Positions 1 through 10,660 of a DNA stretch of 64,000 nucleotides are shown piece by piece. The stretch's first letter is position 1; the number at the start of each line of letters is the position of its first letter. The notes below the pieces were generated by a model, which was not told the origin of the DNA, ran no database searches, and worked only from the letters and a program-made list of their open reading frames with translations. A program made the position numbers and the translations under genes. The DNA is from Eublepharis macularius (taxonomy: Eukaryota; Chordata; Lepidosauria; Squamata; Eublepharidae), in the NCBI RefSeq assembly GCF_028583425.1, contig NC_072795.1:4673001-4737000 (forward strand), read 5' to 3'.

Positions 1-28
1 AATTGTCGCATCCCCCTCTTCTAGACAT
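1..28 (-). CDS. RTP-family gene D, start of exon 1 (cut by window edge)
   Basis: The complement from 28 downward reads MSRRGGCDN and then leaves the window. It aligns with the start MYRRGENDN of gene C (24369), and the ~400 bp upstream of both start codons are clearly homologous. Only nine codons are visible, so the call rests on the paralogous flank. Expected product is an RTP/3CxxC membrane protein like C. An untranslated or displaced start cannot be excluded. Confidence 0.6.
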
Positions 29-440
29 GGCTGCTTTCTGAGCTGCAGCTGTAGCTTTCCTTGCTAGGAAAGAGGCACCTAGACCAGAGATTGCCCACTC
101 ACTTCTTTCCTCCAGTTGATTCTGTGCCGGTGCCTGTTTGCTTTGACCCGTTCTACACTCCCAAGTGCCAGAATTATATTTGGTGAGAAATGAAACTCCA
201 AAGCAGGTGTGTCCTGTTTGTTAAAGAACGCTTCCTCCTCTTCATGCCACCACCGTAATCTCCTCTACCCCCTTTCTCATATTTCTGGGCTTGGCTACCT
301 GTGCGAGGGTCTGGGTCAGAAGAAGGCCCCTGGATCCACCCCTCCCCAACAGAGGCAAGGATCCCCAGACACGTGCAAAGAACCTGTGATTGTTTGCATG
401 TTTAAAGTTCTCTTTGCACACCTGTATGGCAGGTAAGGGG
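29..440 (-). promoter_or_regulatory. 5' flank of RTP gene D with ISRE-like element
   Basis: This stretch aligns almost throughout with 24370-24790 upstream of gene C, so it is a duplicated promoter/5' UTR block. GAGAAATGAAAC at 185-196 fits the IRF core AANNGAAA and sits 157 bp upstream of the start codon, in the same place as the similar element of gene C. Interferon control is inferred; no transcription start can be fixed. Confidence 0.5.
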
Positions 441-489
441 GTGGGGCACAAAGCCTTGACTGGTGACCAGTGTGGATTCTTGTGCCAGT

Positions 490-719
490 CAGGTTGCCAG
501 TCTGGAATTCTCATGGAATTACAACTCCAGACAACAGAGATCAGTTCCCTTAGAGAAAACAGCGGCTTCAGAGGAGGGGGGTCTACGGCATCATATCCCT
601 GCTCGGTTTGCCAGGTGTCCAGTATTTGTACCGCAATCCCTCCTCTCTCCAAACTCCACCCCCCCAACTCCACCTCCAAATCTCCAGGAATTTTCCGAGC
701 CAGAGTTGGCAACCCTATT
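490..719 (-). mobile_element. MITE of the GGTTGCCAAC foldback family
   Basis: One end reads close to GTTGCCAG and the other GTTGGCAACCCTA, with the family's internal segments (square of 'tccaggaatt', 'gatcagttcc', 'ctccaccc') in reverse order. At least eight relatives occur in the window. Non-autonomous DNA element; superfamily not determined here. Confidence 0.7.
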
Positions 720-984
720 AAAGTCACCCTTATGAAAAAGCCCTTCACCCCCACACCACCACCACCAGAAGCCATAACCATATCTCCTGCCTTATCCAAG
801 GAAGCATAATTAACTGAGCAAGGGTCAGCTGGAATATAATAATTAATCAAGCAACCTTTCCGACTAGACAGATTGTTCATAAGATTAAATTCACTAGCTG
901 TTTTTTTTTGGTCCACCCCAGGGGAGAAAGCTACAAATGGTGAAGTGGCAGGCTGGCAAATGCACTCATTGTCCTTCACTCTTC

Positions 985-1112
985 CAGATCTAGAGGAGTT
1001 AGCCGTGTTAGTCTGTAGTAGCAAAATAGCAAAGAGTCCAGTAGCACCTTTAAGACTAACCAACTTTATTGTAGCATAAGCTTTCGAGAGCCACAGCTCT
1101 CTTCGTCAGACT
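985..1112 (-). mobile_element. Penelope-like 3' fragment (recurrent 'gtcttaaaggtgctactgg' repeat)
   Basis: Read on the minus strand it holds the core CTGACGAAGAGAG...CTCTCGAAAGCTTATGC followed by the 'gttggttagtcttaaaggtg' block. The same sequence follows a Penelope-type endonuclease reading frame at 43.75-44.45 kb, which is the basis for the family assignment. Confidence 0.6.
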
Positions 1113-1284
1113 CTTCCAGATCTGTCGCCTTTTTGTCACAGATGATATGTACCCTGCCTCCAACTGACCAAGTTTCTTAGCCATAGTATGAACCCTGAGC
1201 CCAGAGAGTGACATGGAAATATGTCCTGAAACTCTGTGTTAAATGTAATGCAATGGATACAACAGGTAAAAGCATAACCAGCAA

Positions 1285-1797
1285 ATGCCCTGAGCGGGCA
1301 TTAAAGCCCTGAGCGGGTTGGGACCAGCATATCTTCGGGACCGCCTCTCCCTGTATGTTCCCCGGAGATCGCTCCGATCAGCGAATAAATATTTACTTGT
1401 GGTCCCCGGCCCTAAGGAAGCCCGCCTCACTTCAACCAGGGCCAGGGCCTTTTCAGTCCTGGCCCCAGCCTGGTGGAACACTCTGTCAATGGAGACCCGG
1501 GCCCAGCGGGACATATTATCGTTCCGCCAGGCCTGTAAGACAGAGCTGTTCCGCCAGGCGTTCGGCGGTTGAAGGGGATGGTGCCATGTCGGCCTCCCAC
1601 CATTGTGGTGGGGGGAGGGTTCTCCCCACCATTGCACCTTAATGTATTTGGTTAATTTATTTTTATTATTGCTTATTGTATGTTGATTTTAGAATTATTG
1701 CTTTCTTGTTTTCATTGATTTTAACTGTTGTTCACCGCCCAGGGTCCATGAGGATGGGCGGTTTATCAATCGAAATAATAAATAAAATAAATAAAGC
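1285..1797 (+). mobile_element. L2-type LINE, 3' end
   Basis: The reading frame at 1318-1572 encodes a decayed C-terminal LINE segment (YVPRRSLRSANKYLL, then AWWNTLSMETR). It is followed by the 'ccgcccagggtccatgagga' style 3' UTR and an AATAAATAAA tail. This is the usual 3' end of reptile L2 elements; a minus-strand relative lies at 51430-51690. Confidence 0.75.
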
Positions 1798-1799
1798 AT

Positions 1800-2465
1800 A
1801 AACACAGCATCTGAGCAGAGGAAAAATCAAATAGGTATACACACAATCCTCTTTCCCTGGGTCTAAAACTTTTCTCTATGAAGTTGAAGAGATAGGCAGA
1901 AATATCTTAATCTTCAGGCATGTTCAGGTTCTGATGATATCAGATTTGCCTTCTTTCTCCATCGAGCTAGTCTCCGATGGGTATGTTTCAGAGTCCCCAA
2001 AATATTTTCTCTCCACCACTGTAAATCATTCATGTCTCCTGTCTCACCTCAAAGAACGCTCCCTCCTCCTTTATAAAGAGGGAACTTCTTTTCTCCGTAA
2101 ACCTGCAAAACCACTCACAGAGGAAATTCACTTATCTAAAGAAGGGGATGCGTATGCCAGCTCTTTTCTTCTCCTGTGAGCACCCTTTGTCACCTTTTTC
2201 AGCTTGCAGTTTTAGAAGTTATTGAGAAAGGGCCAACGACTGGCTTTTCTTTGACCAGAGGAAAAGAGGAACCAGGTGCAAGGAGAATTTTTTAAATGAA
2301 AGTTCTGTAGATCTCTATGCATTTCGCTTAAAAGCTTCATTAGGGGATCTGTTATAACATAAAAACATGATTTATCCGATTAGAACAATCATGTAATAAA
2401 ACAGAAACATTAAAATGTAATACATAAATATCCATTCGAGCATGTTACATGTTTACCCTGGAAGC
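1800..2465. other. Gene-free stretch, nothing recognised
   Basis: Moderately AT-rich unique-looking sequence between an L2 end and a SINE. Short open frames (for example 1934-2179) show no family motif and no splice context. Confidence 0.4.
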
Positions 2466-2467
2466 CT

Positions 2468-2720
2468 GTTTGGTGTATGTAGTAGTTAAGAGCAGCAGGA
2501 CTCTAATCTGGAGAGCCGGGTTTGATTCCCCACTCCCCCACTAGAAGCCAGCTGGGTGACCTTGGGTCAGTCACAGCTCTCCCAGAGCTCTCTCAGCTCT
2601 ACCCACCTCACAGGGTGTTTTGTTGTGGGGATAATAATGACATAGAATTTAACCGCTCTGAGTGGGCATTATGTTGTCCTGAAGGGCGGTATATAAATCG
2701 AATGTTGTTGTTATTTAATA
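2468..2720 (+). mobile_element. tRNA-derived SINE
   Basis: Head 'tggtgta.gtagttaagagc' with tRNA-like box B ('gggtttgattcccc'), middle 'gggtgaccttgggtcagtca', and tail 'gggcggtatataaatcgaat' with GTT repeats. Same family as copies at 8.7, 9.8, 26.0 and 57.9 kb. The tail resembles an L2-type 3' end. Confidence 0.85.
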
Positions 2721-2724
2721 ACAT

Positions 2725-3804
2725 CCAAAACTACAAGAATCTTCTATTTCCCAAAATGGAAGGAGCACAAAAATATTTACAAGCAAAATCCAAAATAGAT
2801 TGATAAGATATGATAAGCATAATAATGTTTCTTAAGCAACATCCAACACTAAAACGATTTTCTAATTCTAGAATTGAAGGAATGCAGAACAGAAAGAATA
2901 TAAAAATACTGCAGACAGAATTCAAAATAGAGGGCTAAGAGCCAACATAATAACATACCTTCTAGGAAGTATTTCAGGTGTTATCTTGAACAATCGAATG
3001 AATAAGATAGAGATACCTCAATCTTGACCCCAGATTTGATGCAATAGATCCTTAGATCTTAAAGGGCCAGTATTCTGGAAGCAGCTGAAAGGAGATGCTG
3101 AGTTCCAGGTAGTTTAACACACTGCCTCTTTCAACCCAGATTTTAAAGGAATCCTTACTTAAAGTTGGAGCCAGTGAACAACACATGGTTCAATCAGAAG
3201 CAAGATACATCTTTATTGGTCCAGATTTGTTTGTAGACAAGCGGTAAATTCATGATAGCTGTTGCATCCTTGCTTGAGGGGGTAAGATGCCAAACAAAGG
3301 GAGGAAGAGGACCATAAACTAACAGGAAGACCTACAATAAACTTCTCAAATATCCCACTGTCCTAATGTTGGAGGGGGGAACTACAATTCCCATGAGTAC
3401 CAATTGTTAAAGGGACAGCACATAATTCTGACTACACAGATACTGAGGCTTTCTAAGCTGCGGTTATATTACAGCCAGTGATTTTAAAAGAAGGGAGAAG
3501 ATCTAAGCTGTCATTTAACCCATGAGAAATCAAAGACCTAAGCCTGACTATCCATTCATCCATTTTCTTTGTCCAGACTACTTGGATGGACAATTTGAGT
3601 TTAATGCTCCCTGAGCATTCATAGTGATAAATACAACATTCACAAAGAGGACGAGGAGGAGGAGGAGGAAGAGGAAGAGGAAGAGGAGGAATAAGAAGAG
3701 GAAGAAGATAATGATGATGATGAATCAAAATTTCACACACATTCCTGGTTGAACATCATATCGCTCCAGCATTCATTTCTGCCCCTTGCCCCATTCTGTC
3801 GTCT
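2725..3804. other. Region 3' of RTP gene A, no gene recognised
   Basis: Contains a purine-rich (GAGGAA)n microsatellite at about 3648-3720. On the minus strand a possible poly(A) signal AATAAA (plus-strand tttatt near 3211) lies ~590 bp past the stop codon of RTP gene A and could end its transcript. Otherwise featureless. Confidence 0.35.
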
Positions 3805-4918
3805 CTAGATCCAATTAAGCCAATAGGCAATTAAAATAAGAACAACAGAAACAAATAGAACAATAGCAGCACTGGTTAACAAAACACATTTCCAGCAAGC
3901 ACATTTCCAACGGTTGCAAGTAACTGTGGGATCTGAGGATTCTGTGACTGGCGGAGCCTGTCTTTCGGTTGAGGAACTATGCATTGTTGTACATTGGTTA
4001 TTTTCCATACTAGTTGTCCAGAAATTGAGATCTGAGGGGTCTGTGACTGGCGGAGCCTGTCTTTCGGTTGAGGAACTGTGCCTTGTTGCATGCTGGTTAT
4101 TTTCCATACTAGTTGTCCAGAAATTGAGATCTGAGGGGTCTGTGACTGATGGAGCCTGTCTTTCGGTTGAGGAACTGTGCCTTGTTGCATGCTGGTTATT
4201 TTCCATACTAGTTGTCCAGAAATTGAGATCTGAGGGGTCTGTGACTGGCGGAGCCTGTCTTTCGGTTGAGGAACTGTGCCTTGTTGCATGCTGGTTATTT
4301 TCCATACTAGTTGTCCAGAAATTGAGATCTGAGGGGTCTGTGACTGATGGAGCCTGTCTTTCGGTTGAGGAACTGTGCCTTGTTGCATGCTGGTTATTTT
4401 CCATACTAGTTGTCCAGAAATTGAGATCTGAGGGGTCTGTGACTGGCGGAGCCTGTCTTTCTGTTGAGGAACTGTGCATCGTTACACATTGGTTACTTTC
4501 TGTACTAATGGGAAGCTGGGGCTTCCCATAATGCATTGCACCTTGAGGCTGCCCATGCTGGTCTGCAGAGTTCCCATGATGCTTTCTGTGCAGTCCCATT
4601 CGGCAAGCTTCACACTGTTGGCGCTTATGTGGCCCGTCGTACTCCCTGTCCCATACCACCTCAGAGAGTTCACTGCGATCAACGTATTCCCCATAGCATT
4701 TCTCCTGGATGTCGAGGATCAAGTGATGTATGACACTGGTGACATCTGTCTCAGTGAACTCTGGCACTTCATGCTTCTCTGAAGAACACTTGAGGCACTG
4801 CTGCCTAAACGGCTTCATCAAGACCGACCCCCGTCTTTCCTTTTGCTCCCAGTTCATGTGGAAGAGGATAACAACCTGATAGGACAACCAGCTATGGTAG
4901 CACTGCGAACATGTAAAC
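3805..4918 (-). CDS. RTP gene A exon 2
   Basis: Acceptor tctccctattAG at 4919-4920 opens the exon with G, completing the arginine codon begun in exon 1, then FTCSQC. The stop lies at 3805. It carries the 3CxxC domain, the repeat block and the membrane span. Confidence 0.85.
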
Positions 4919-6216
4919 CTAATAGGGAGAGAAAGGTAAAGGAAGAAGAACTTCATGTGAGCAAAGACAAACTGGTCCCTCTTTAGGGGTTGTTCTGAAA
5001 AATGCCATTTATTTTTCTACTGATGGTTGTTGTGAATTTTCTGGGCTGTATCGCCGTGGTCTTGGCATTGTAGTTCCTGATGTTTCACCAGCAGCTGTGA
5101 CTGGCATCTTTGGAGGTGTAGCACCAAAAGACAGGGATCTCTCAGTGTCAAACTGTCAGGAAACATCAGGAACTACAATGCCAAGACCATGGCGATACAG
5201 CCCGGAAAATCCACAACAACCATCGTTCTCCGGCCGTGAAAGCCTTCGACAATATATTTTTCTACTGTTCAGCGAGATTTATGCTCCAGAATTCACGTCC
5301 TACATTCTCCCCACAAAGATAATTTTCAGTGGATTCTCATGAGGACACCACAGAGTTCTGCTCTGCTTTCTAGATGAGGAACTGTGTTAGTGAAAAGTTG
5401 ATAAGGAATGTTACCTTCAAGCTGGTTTGCACAGCAGAAGAGGGAGGCAACAATAGGAATAAAATCCACCTGAGGCTCGTTGCTTTTCGAAAAGAAACAG
5501 AAGTCTTTTCTTGTGAAGAAACTCCACATTGAGGGCCAAACTAGACGTTATGGCATCCACAGGTCCAACCATTTTAGAGATGAATTTGGCCATTTAGAAA
5601 TGCCGCAAGGGCTCAATCCATAGCACAGCAGGACCAGGGGATCTTCTCCCCCTGCCCCATATGCGACATAAAGGCATTAGGGGAAATCACCTTGTCCTGC
5701 CATGCTGTGGGACTGATCCGAATCATGCCCTCACGGCATTTTTAAATGAAGCACGTCTTGCGTTCATTAGACAGGGACAGAACAAACAAAAGGATGGGTA
5801 GACGGGAACTTGGCCTAACCAGCTTGCTAGCTCCACTGTTCTCTCTGATGTCCCGCTGTGCTGAGCACAAAGACATTGTACAAAAGTCACTGTACCATCC
5901 TCGATTTCCACCAAAGACCCTTTTGTGAACTATTCACATGAATGGTTATGGAGTAGGGGTACACACTCTTTTTTAAGGGGGAATCCTCAGTAAACCTCAG
6001 TGAATTCCTCTTCAGTTGTGCGACAAGCAGAGCGACGTGGATAGCAGGGCTGTGCCTCAGTCAAGGAGCACATCTATCGAGGCTGCTGTCTTTTAGAAAC
6101 TGTTTCATATATTTCTTGATGTCTTTATCTGGTTTTAAAGTAATATGTCTATGTATTTTATATATATTGTATTTCGCTCCGAGCCCGTTCACAGGGAGAG
6201 CAGATTAGAAATATAT

Positions 6217-6266
<50 letters not shown>

Positions 6267-6571
6267 TTATCCCACCTTTCTTCCAAGGAGCTTGTGGCAC
6301 ATGCCTTGCATGCCGAAGGCCTAAGGGTCAGGCCCCAGCATTTCTAGTCAGAACTCTCTCTCCCTTGTGGTGAGGCACAGCCCAGGGAAGCCGCTTGTCA
6401 TGCATGCCAACATATCTGTCATGAAAGTATTCTGCATATAATGCTAATCCTCTGGGAATATGTTAAGTGTAAGGCCTATGGCCTCCTAGTTTAGCCTAAG
6501 GCCTCCTAGTTGATGGATCAGCCCTCATCGTGGTTTTTTTAAGAGTGAACAGACTTTTCCTGCCAACAAGC

Positions 6572-6641
<70 letters not shown>

Positions 6642-7881
6642 AACATACACACACACACATACACACAAATACTCCACTCCTTCATTATGTTCATCTAGTT
6701 ACTTGGCTACCAATGCTTAGAGAAACAGCGCAGCAGTAAACGGGACATCATTTAAACAATGCGTGCCTTGCCACGCAAGGGGGATTCCAACCAAATACAA
6801 GTGAATAATGTTTCACTGGCCTTTCAGTGCTCAATTCCGTTCAATGTGCTGTTGATTCAAGGTAGGATGTACCCATGATAGGTACCCCTTGTGTGGTCTG
6901 TGCCAGCTGGTGGGACTTGGGGGCAGATTTTCTAGGAGAAACACACTCTACCTGTACCAGGCACTGTGTCCTTAGGCACATATGGTAAAAACAAGAAGTT
7001 GTTCCTTGTGCAAAAAAAATGGCATTCTGTACATGCGCAAAGACACTCTGACCTTTGTTGTTGCTGTTGCTGCTGCTGCTGTTGTTATTTGCTTGCCCTA
7101 AGGCAGTCCATGGCTTTTTACTTTTTTACTGAAAGTTAAAAAAAACCTATACTAATATGTGTAATAATAATACTAATATGGGAGCTGCTGTAGCACAGCG
7201 CTTAAGTGGTTGGGCTGCGAATCAGCACTCTGCCAGTTCGACTCCCACTACTATCATGAACTCTGCAGGTGGCCTCGGGTAAGCCACTCCTCTCAGCCCC
7301 TGTTTTGAGCTGCTCTAGCATAGTGGTGAAGTGGTGGGGCTGAGAATCAGCTCTACTGCCATGAGCTCAGCAGGAGGCTTTGGGTAAGCCACCTCTCTCA
7401 GCCTCAGCTCCCCAGCTGGATTGTGGGGATAATAACAACACTAACTTGGTCACCACTCTGGGTGGGGCACTGATCTGTCTAGAAGAGCAGTATATAAGCG
7501 CAGTTGTTGTTGTTGTTAAAACAAACAAAACTACTAATCAACATACAAAAAGATACATAAAACAGAGACTCAACAGAAGGTCTCAGAATTTTTGAAAACT
7601 GAGGCTATTAATGCAACATTCTAATCTAACGGGACAGATATTTAAGGTAACCCCTATACCACAGCCCATTCCATTTTCACAATCCTTACATTTCTGGCTC
7701 CATAACGGGCAATTCATTACCTTGCATGGGCTTGATCCTGTAAGACTTGCACCCATCCAGGGCTAAAGTGATTGAAATCAAGTTGCCAATCCATCTTCAG
7801 TCTCCAGACATCATTGGGTTTCACCTCTTGCATCTGCTCCTTAAAGATCTTTCGCCAGTCATTCATGCTCAGCGTCTTCAT
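3805..7881 (-). CDS. RTP-family gene A: 3CxxC zinc protein with 33-residue repeats and C-terminal membrane span (424 aa)
   Basis: Two exons, complement(3805..4918, 7721..7881). Exon 1 starts at the ATG at 7881 (MKTLSMNDWRKIF) and encodes the family's N-terminal helix and 'FSPGW' motif; it ends ...CAAG|GT. Exon 2 follows ATTAG|G, and the two sum to 1275 nt, in phase. The zinc domain has CSQC (res. 57-60), CLKC and CEAC, typical of the RTP/zf-3CxxC family whose known members help G-protein-coupled receptors reach the plasma membrane or act in interferon responses. Residues ~214-378 are five 33-residue repeats (TDPSDLNFW...TERQAP). A hydrophobic segment near the C-terminus (about 398-420) ends YWLNWI, suggesting tail anchoring. 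Paralog of B and C; position near PDCD1 suggests RTP5-type ancestry. The receptor or partner is unknown. Confidence 0.85.
3946..4440 (-). repeat. Five in-frame 99-bp tandem repeats in RTP gene A
   Basis: Period 99 bp (33 codons), near-identical between copies, with partial units on both sides. Units alternate between QAPPV and QAPSV (plus-strand ggcgg / gatgg at units spaced 198 bp), pointing to a dimeric unit duplicated recently. The unit is Ser/Thr-rich and hydrophilic, lying between the zinc domain and the membrane span. Because 99 is divisible by three, spurious frames stay open on both strands. Confidence 0.95.
5026..5222. mobile_element. Inverted pair of Penelope-like terminal fragments
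   Basis: About 60-bp arms starting 'ggttgttgtg' and ending 'cacaacaacc' are inverted copies of 'aggaactacaatgccaagac'. The same block occurs singly at 60.8 kb next to a 'ggcgaaacgtc' motif. Lies in intron 1 of RTP gene A. Family assignment is from memory of squamate Penelope termini. Confidence 0.5.
5223..6110. other. RTP gene A intron, nothing recognised
   Basis: Unique-looking intronic sequence. No exon-like frame with RTP similarity and no repeat family identified. Confidence 0.4.
6111..6270 (+). mobile_element. L2-like 3' tail ending in (AAT)n
   Basis: The segment 'gctccgagcccgttcacagg' resembles the 'gccctgagcccg' 3' UTR of L2 seen at 51.2 kb and runs into (AAT)n at 6220-6267. Confidence 0.5.
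6571..6660 (+). repeat. (CT)n/(CA)n compound microsatellite
   Basis: About 50 bp of CT dinucleotides followed by about 38 bp of CA-rich repeats, in the intron of RTP gene A. Confidence 0.95.
7178..7520 (+). mobile_element. tRNA-derived SINE with duplicated head
   Basis: Two tandem heads ('agctgctgtagcacagcgct' and 'agctgctctagcatagtggt') precede one body and tail ending 'tatataagcgcagttgttgt'. A SINE family distinct from the 2.47-kb one, made dimeric by head duplication. Confidence 0.75.
7721..7881 (-). CDS. RTP gene A exon 1
   Basis: 161 nt from the ATG at 7879-7881 to CAAG|GTAATG. Encodes 53 residues plus two bases. The donor context and residue pattern (NDVW, SPGW) match exon 1 of gene B. 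Confidence 0.85.
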
Positions 7882-8037
7882 TTTTCCTTTTGGGCCGCTC
7901 TTGCCTACCTTGCTAATTAAGAATACCTGGTTGTTCAGAGAACTAATGGACAAAGTTTTTCCTCCCAGCCAGGAAGGTGAGGGACCGCCCTTGCTGCCTG
8001 CCCTCCCACAAACAGCCAAGCAGGAGTCCAAAAGGTT

Positions 8038-8049
8038 GACAAACAAAAG
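8038..8049. promoter_or_regulatory. Decayed ISRE position upstream of RTP gene A
   Basis: GACAAACAAAAG aligns with the ISRE GGAAAACGAAAC of gene B through the flanking 'aaaa...gagttct' sequence. It has lost the GAAANNGAAA core. It lies 157 bp upstream of the start codon. Confidence 0.45.
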
Positions 8050-8106
8050 CAAGAGTTCTTGATTAGTTAAAAGGACGCTGAAAGAAGAATTTCCTAGACA
8101 GACTGA

Positions 8107-8224
8107 GGGCCAAGCTACACATGACGAATGACACTTGAACGGCAAGTGGATTGAGTGGAGGGCAAGTGAACAGGGAGAAATACACTTGCCGTTCAAGTGT
8201 CATTCGTCACTTGTAGCTTGGCCC
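8107..8224. mobile_element. Harbinger-like foldback MITE, short GGGCCAAGC subfamily
   Basis: 118-bp palindrome bounded by GGGCCAAGCTACA and its complement, flanked by TGA and CTA (expected 3-bp duplication, one side mutated). Nearly identical to 8400-8517. Confidence 0.85.
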
Positions 8225-8229
8225 CTAGT

Positions 8230-8396
8230 TTTGTGTCAGGTTCGGGTCCCCTTGCACCTTAAAGACCAACTAGATTTCCAGGATATGAGTTTTCAAGAGT
8301 TACAGCTCCTTTAATCTGATGAAGGGAGCTCAGACTCTCGGAAGCTCACGCCCTGAAAATCTGCTGCAGACCAACACCGCTGCCCACATGAAACTA
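8230..8396 (+). mobile_element. Penelope-like 3' fragment (second family)
   Basis: Contains 'caccttaaagaccaactaga', CTGATGAAGGGAGC...CTCTCGGAAGCTCA and 'gcagaccaacaccgctgccc', the analogue of the 985-1112 type. A MITE is inserted at its right end. Confidence 0.5.
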
Positions 8397-8399
8397 TCA

Positions 8400-8517
8400 G
8401 GGCCAAGCTACAAGTGACGAATGACACTTGAACCGCAAGTGGATTGAGTGGAGGGCAAGTGAACAGGGAGAAATACACTTGCCGTTCAAGTGTCATTCGT
8501 CACTTGTAGCTTGGCCC
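8400..8517. mobile_element. Harbinger-like foldback MITE with exact TCA duplication
   Basis: 118-bp palindrome with GGGCCAAGC termini, flanked on both sides by TCA (8397-8399 and 8518-8520). Three-base TNA target duplications fit the PIF/Harbinger superfamily. Confidence 0.88.
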
Positions 8518-8674
8518 TCAGAACTTGACTGACATTCAAAGCAAACTTTGGGCTAAACGCATGACATGTTTGTATATAAATTCTGGATTTGATCAGAGTC
8601 TCACATCATCTCCAAGAATATTTTAAAGGCCAGTTTTGCTGACCGTGGGTGGAGGGCTCTCTTGCTCCCTCCCT

Positions 8675-9022
8675 TTGATAATAATAACAATAATAACATT
8701 TGGTTTATACACCACCCTTCAGGACAACTTAATGCCCACTCAGCAGTTTACAAAGTATGCCATTATTATCCCCACAACAAAACACCCTGTGAGGTGGGTG
8801 GGGCTGAGAGAGCTCCAGAGAACCATGACTAGCCCAAGGTAACCCAGCTGGCTTCAAGTGGAGGAGTGGGGAAACAAACCCGGCTCTCCAGATTGGAGTC
8901 CTGCTGCTCTTAAGTGACTGACCCAAGGTCACCCAGCTGGCTTCAAGTGGAGGAGTGGGGAATCAAACCCAGCTCTCCAGATTAGAGTCCCGTGCTCTTA
9001 ACCACTACACCAACCTGCCTCT
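8675..9022 (-). mobile_element. tRNA-derived SINE with duplicated tRNA head
   Basis: Reverse copy of the 2.47-kb family. The head segment ('gtcacccagctggcttcaag...ccagattagagtcc') occurs twice in tandem, giving a dimeric-headed copy. Confidence 0.85.
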
Positions 9023-9696
9023 CACCAAATTTTCAGCCTTTTTCCTGAGCCTAAAGAACAGTCACAAAGAACCTTCCCTCTTTTCTATGACATACCATGC
9101 CACATTAGGTCCGACCTGTGGGATGCACAACTAAGCTCGCAGCAATATTTTGAGTCGGCTAGGGCAGGTTCTGGCAAAGTGTCCTAGCCCAGATACCAGG
9201 TTGAGGGAGAGAGGTCCTGGTTTGGTGGCTGATGGGATGAGGTCCAAGGGCTTGCCAAGTACCTGAAGCACTCTGGCTGGAAGGACAATTCACATGGTCT
9301 GGTGGCACAGAGGGGGCAGCTGGGTCCAGTGGGTTGCCCAGACTGGGAGAGCATGACTGCTCGGGCATGGGATTGGCCGTCCCACCCCTGCTTGAAATGC
9401 CTTGCCTTCCATCCTCTTTCCAACCAGCTGTGCCACTGCTGCAAGGTGCTCGTCTCCCAGCTTCAGCAGGTCCATCCCAGCAAAAGTGGGGATGCGGTCC
9501 TGGGAGGAGGGGAATAGGAGGCCAAAGCCAAACACTGGCCCTTCCCCTGCAAAAGCCTCTCCTGCCCTGTGCCCCTGCTGCTGCTGTTGTGGCAGGGACA
9601 CATTTCCACACCACTGTGGGGAAGCAGCCCTTAGTCACTACTCTGTTTGACAGCAGCCAGTTTATTACCCGGTGTGGGCAAGTTCCCACACTACCT
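9023..9696. other. Unassigned GC-rich stretch
   Basis: Several overlapping open frames exist on both strands because of base composition. None has a recognisable domain or matches an RTP exon. Confidence 0.4.
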
Positions 9697-9812
9697 TCTT
9701 AACTCCCACCCTGATTCCAAGTTATAATCATCAAGACGCTTAGCCTTCTTTAGACTCCAAGCATCTCCGCATTTCACCTCATGCATCTGCTCCTGAAAGA
9801 ACTCCTGTGTTA
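9697..9812 (-). pseudogene. RTP exon-1 relic (fifth copy)
   Basis: On the minus strand the sequence reads EFFQEQMHEVKCGDAWSLKK...LESGWELRR and then a stop. It aligns with exon 1 of genes A and B (FKEQMQEVKPNDVW; LEPGWKQV). The N-terminal part including the start is missing, replaced by a SINE at 9818, and no exon 2 was found between it and gene A. A matching promoter relic lies at 10.67-10.85 kb. A dead duplicate. Confidence 0.75.
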
Positions 9813-9817
9813 GGAGC

Positions 9818-9985
9818 CAGTTTGGTGTAGTGGTTAAGAGCGGCAGGACTCTAATCCGGAGAGCCAGGTTTGATTCCCCACTCCTCCACTTGAAGCCAGC
9901 TGGGTGACCTTGGGTCAGTCACAGCTCTTCCAGAGCTCTCTCAGGTCCACCCACCTCACAGGGTGATTGTTTCATGAGGATAATA
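9818..9985 (+). mobile_element. tRNA-derived SINE, 3'-truncated
   Basis: Head 'gagccagtttggtgtagtgg' through 'cacctcacagggtgattgtt', then replaced by unrelated sequence also found at 37.03 kb ('tttcaaagaatcccatgtgt'). Its insertion truncates the RTP exon-1 relic. Confidence 0.8.
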
Positions 9986-10660
9986 TTTCAAAGAATCCCA
10001 TGTGTTTCTCCCTCATTTCCCTCCATGGAGGCAGCAGCGAAATGACCAGCATTTCATGGGGAGAAGAAGAGATGGCCAAAGCATATTTCGGGGTGTATAG
10101 ATCCCAGAACACACACACACACATACTGGTGGATAGGGACTCCAGATATAGGGGGAAATGCTTCCTGGAGCAAGCTGACGTATTTGCCCCCCCCCCAAAA
10201 AACAATCGCTTGTTGGGTTTTCTGGAGGTGGATAATGGGTGTAAAGGGTGCTTCATGACCTTGTATGGGAAAAGCTACCAGACTGGGTGAAAAATGTTAG
10301 GTTTTGCTTAATTAGGGTAAATGGGTGAGGGAAAGTGAGGCTGGACATGAACAAAGTTAGTCAAGAGTTCCTTGGGAGATCCATTGTCCTAAATTATGTG
10401 TCTCTCCAGGGCTCTGCCTCACGTTCTAAAATATTTCCCCAGGCTCTCACCAGGCGGGCATCCATTTTGTTTCAGGTCAGGCCAGGCAGTGCCTTGTGCT
10501 TATGCTATTTGAGGGAGGGTGTTTGTGGTATTATTATAAAACTGTCCCTCAGCAAGAGGAGGGGACTGACCGATAACACTTGCCAATAAGCCACAATCAG
10601 CTCCCTCACACCCCGTCTTGCATATTATTTGATTTTTTTCAAAGCCAATATGAGAATGTG
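9986..10660. other. Insertion between RTP relic exon and its promoter relic
   Basis: About 0.7 kb separates the exon relic from the homologous promoter block, with no recognised family except the 'tttcaaagaatcccatgtgt' segment shared with 37.03 kb. Confidence 0.35.

Noticed and set aside
242-1063. 273-residue minus-strand open frame
   Set aside because: Runs through a promoter block, a MITE and a Penelope-like fragment; no domain.
3946-4440. CRISPR-like direct repeats
   Set aside because: Units are contiguous, without spacers, and coding in a vertebrate gene.
3914-4531. Plus-strand 205-residue open frame with repeated LSVEELC units
   Set aside because: It is the antisense of the 99-bp repeats in RTP gene A; period divisible by three keeps shadow frames open.
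9159-9702. Overlapping long frames on both strands
   Set aside because: GC-rich composition effect; no RTP or other family similarity.
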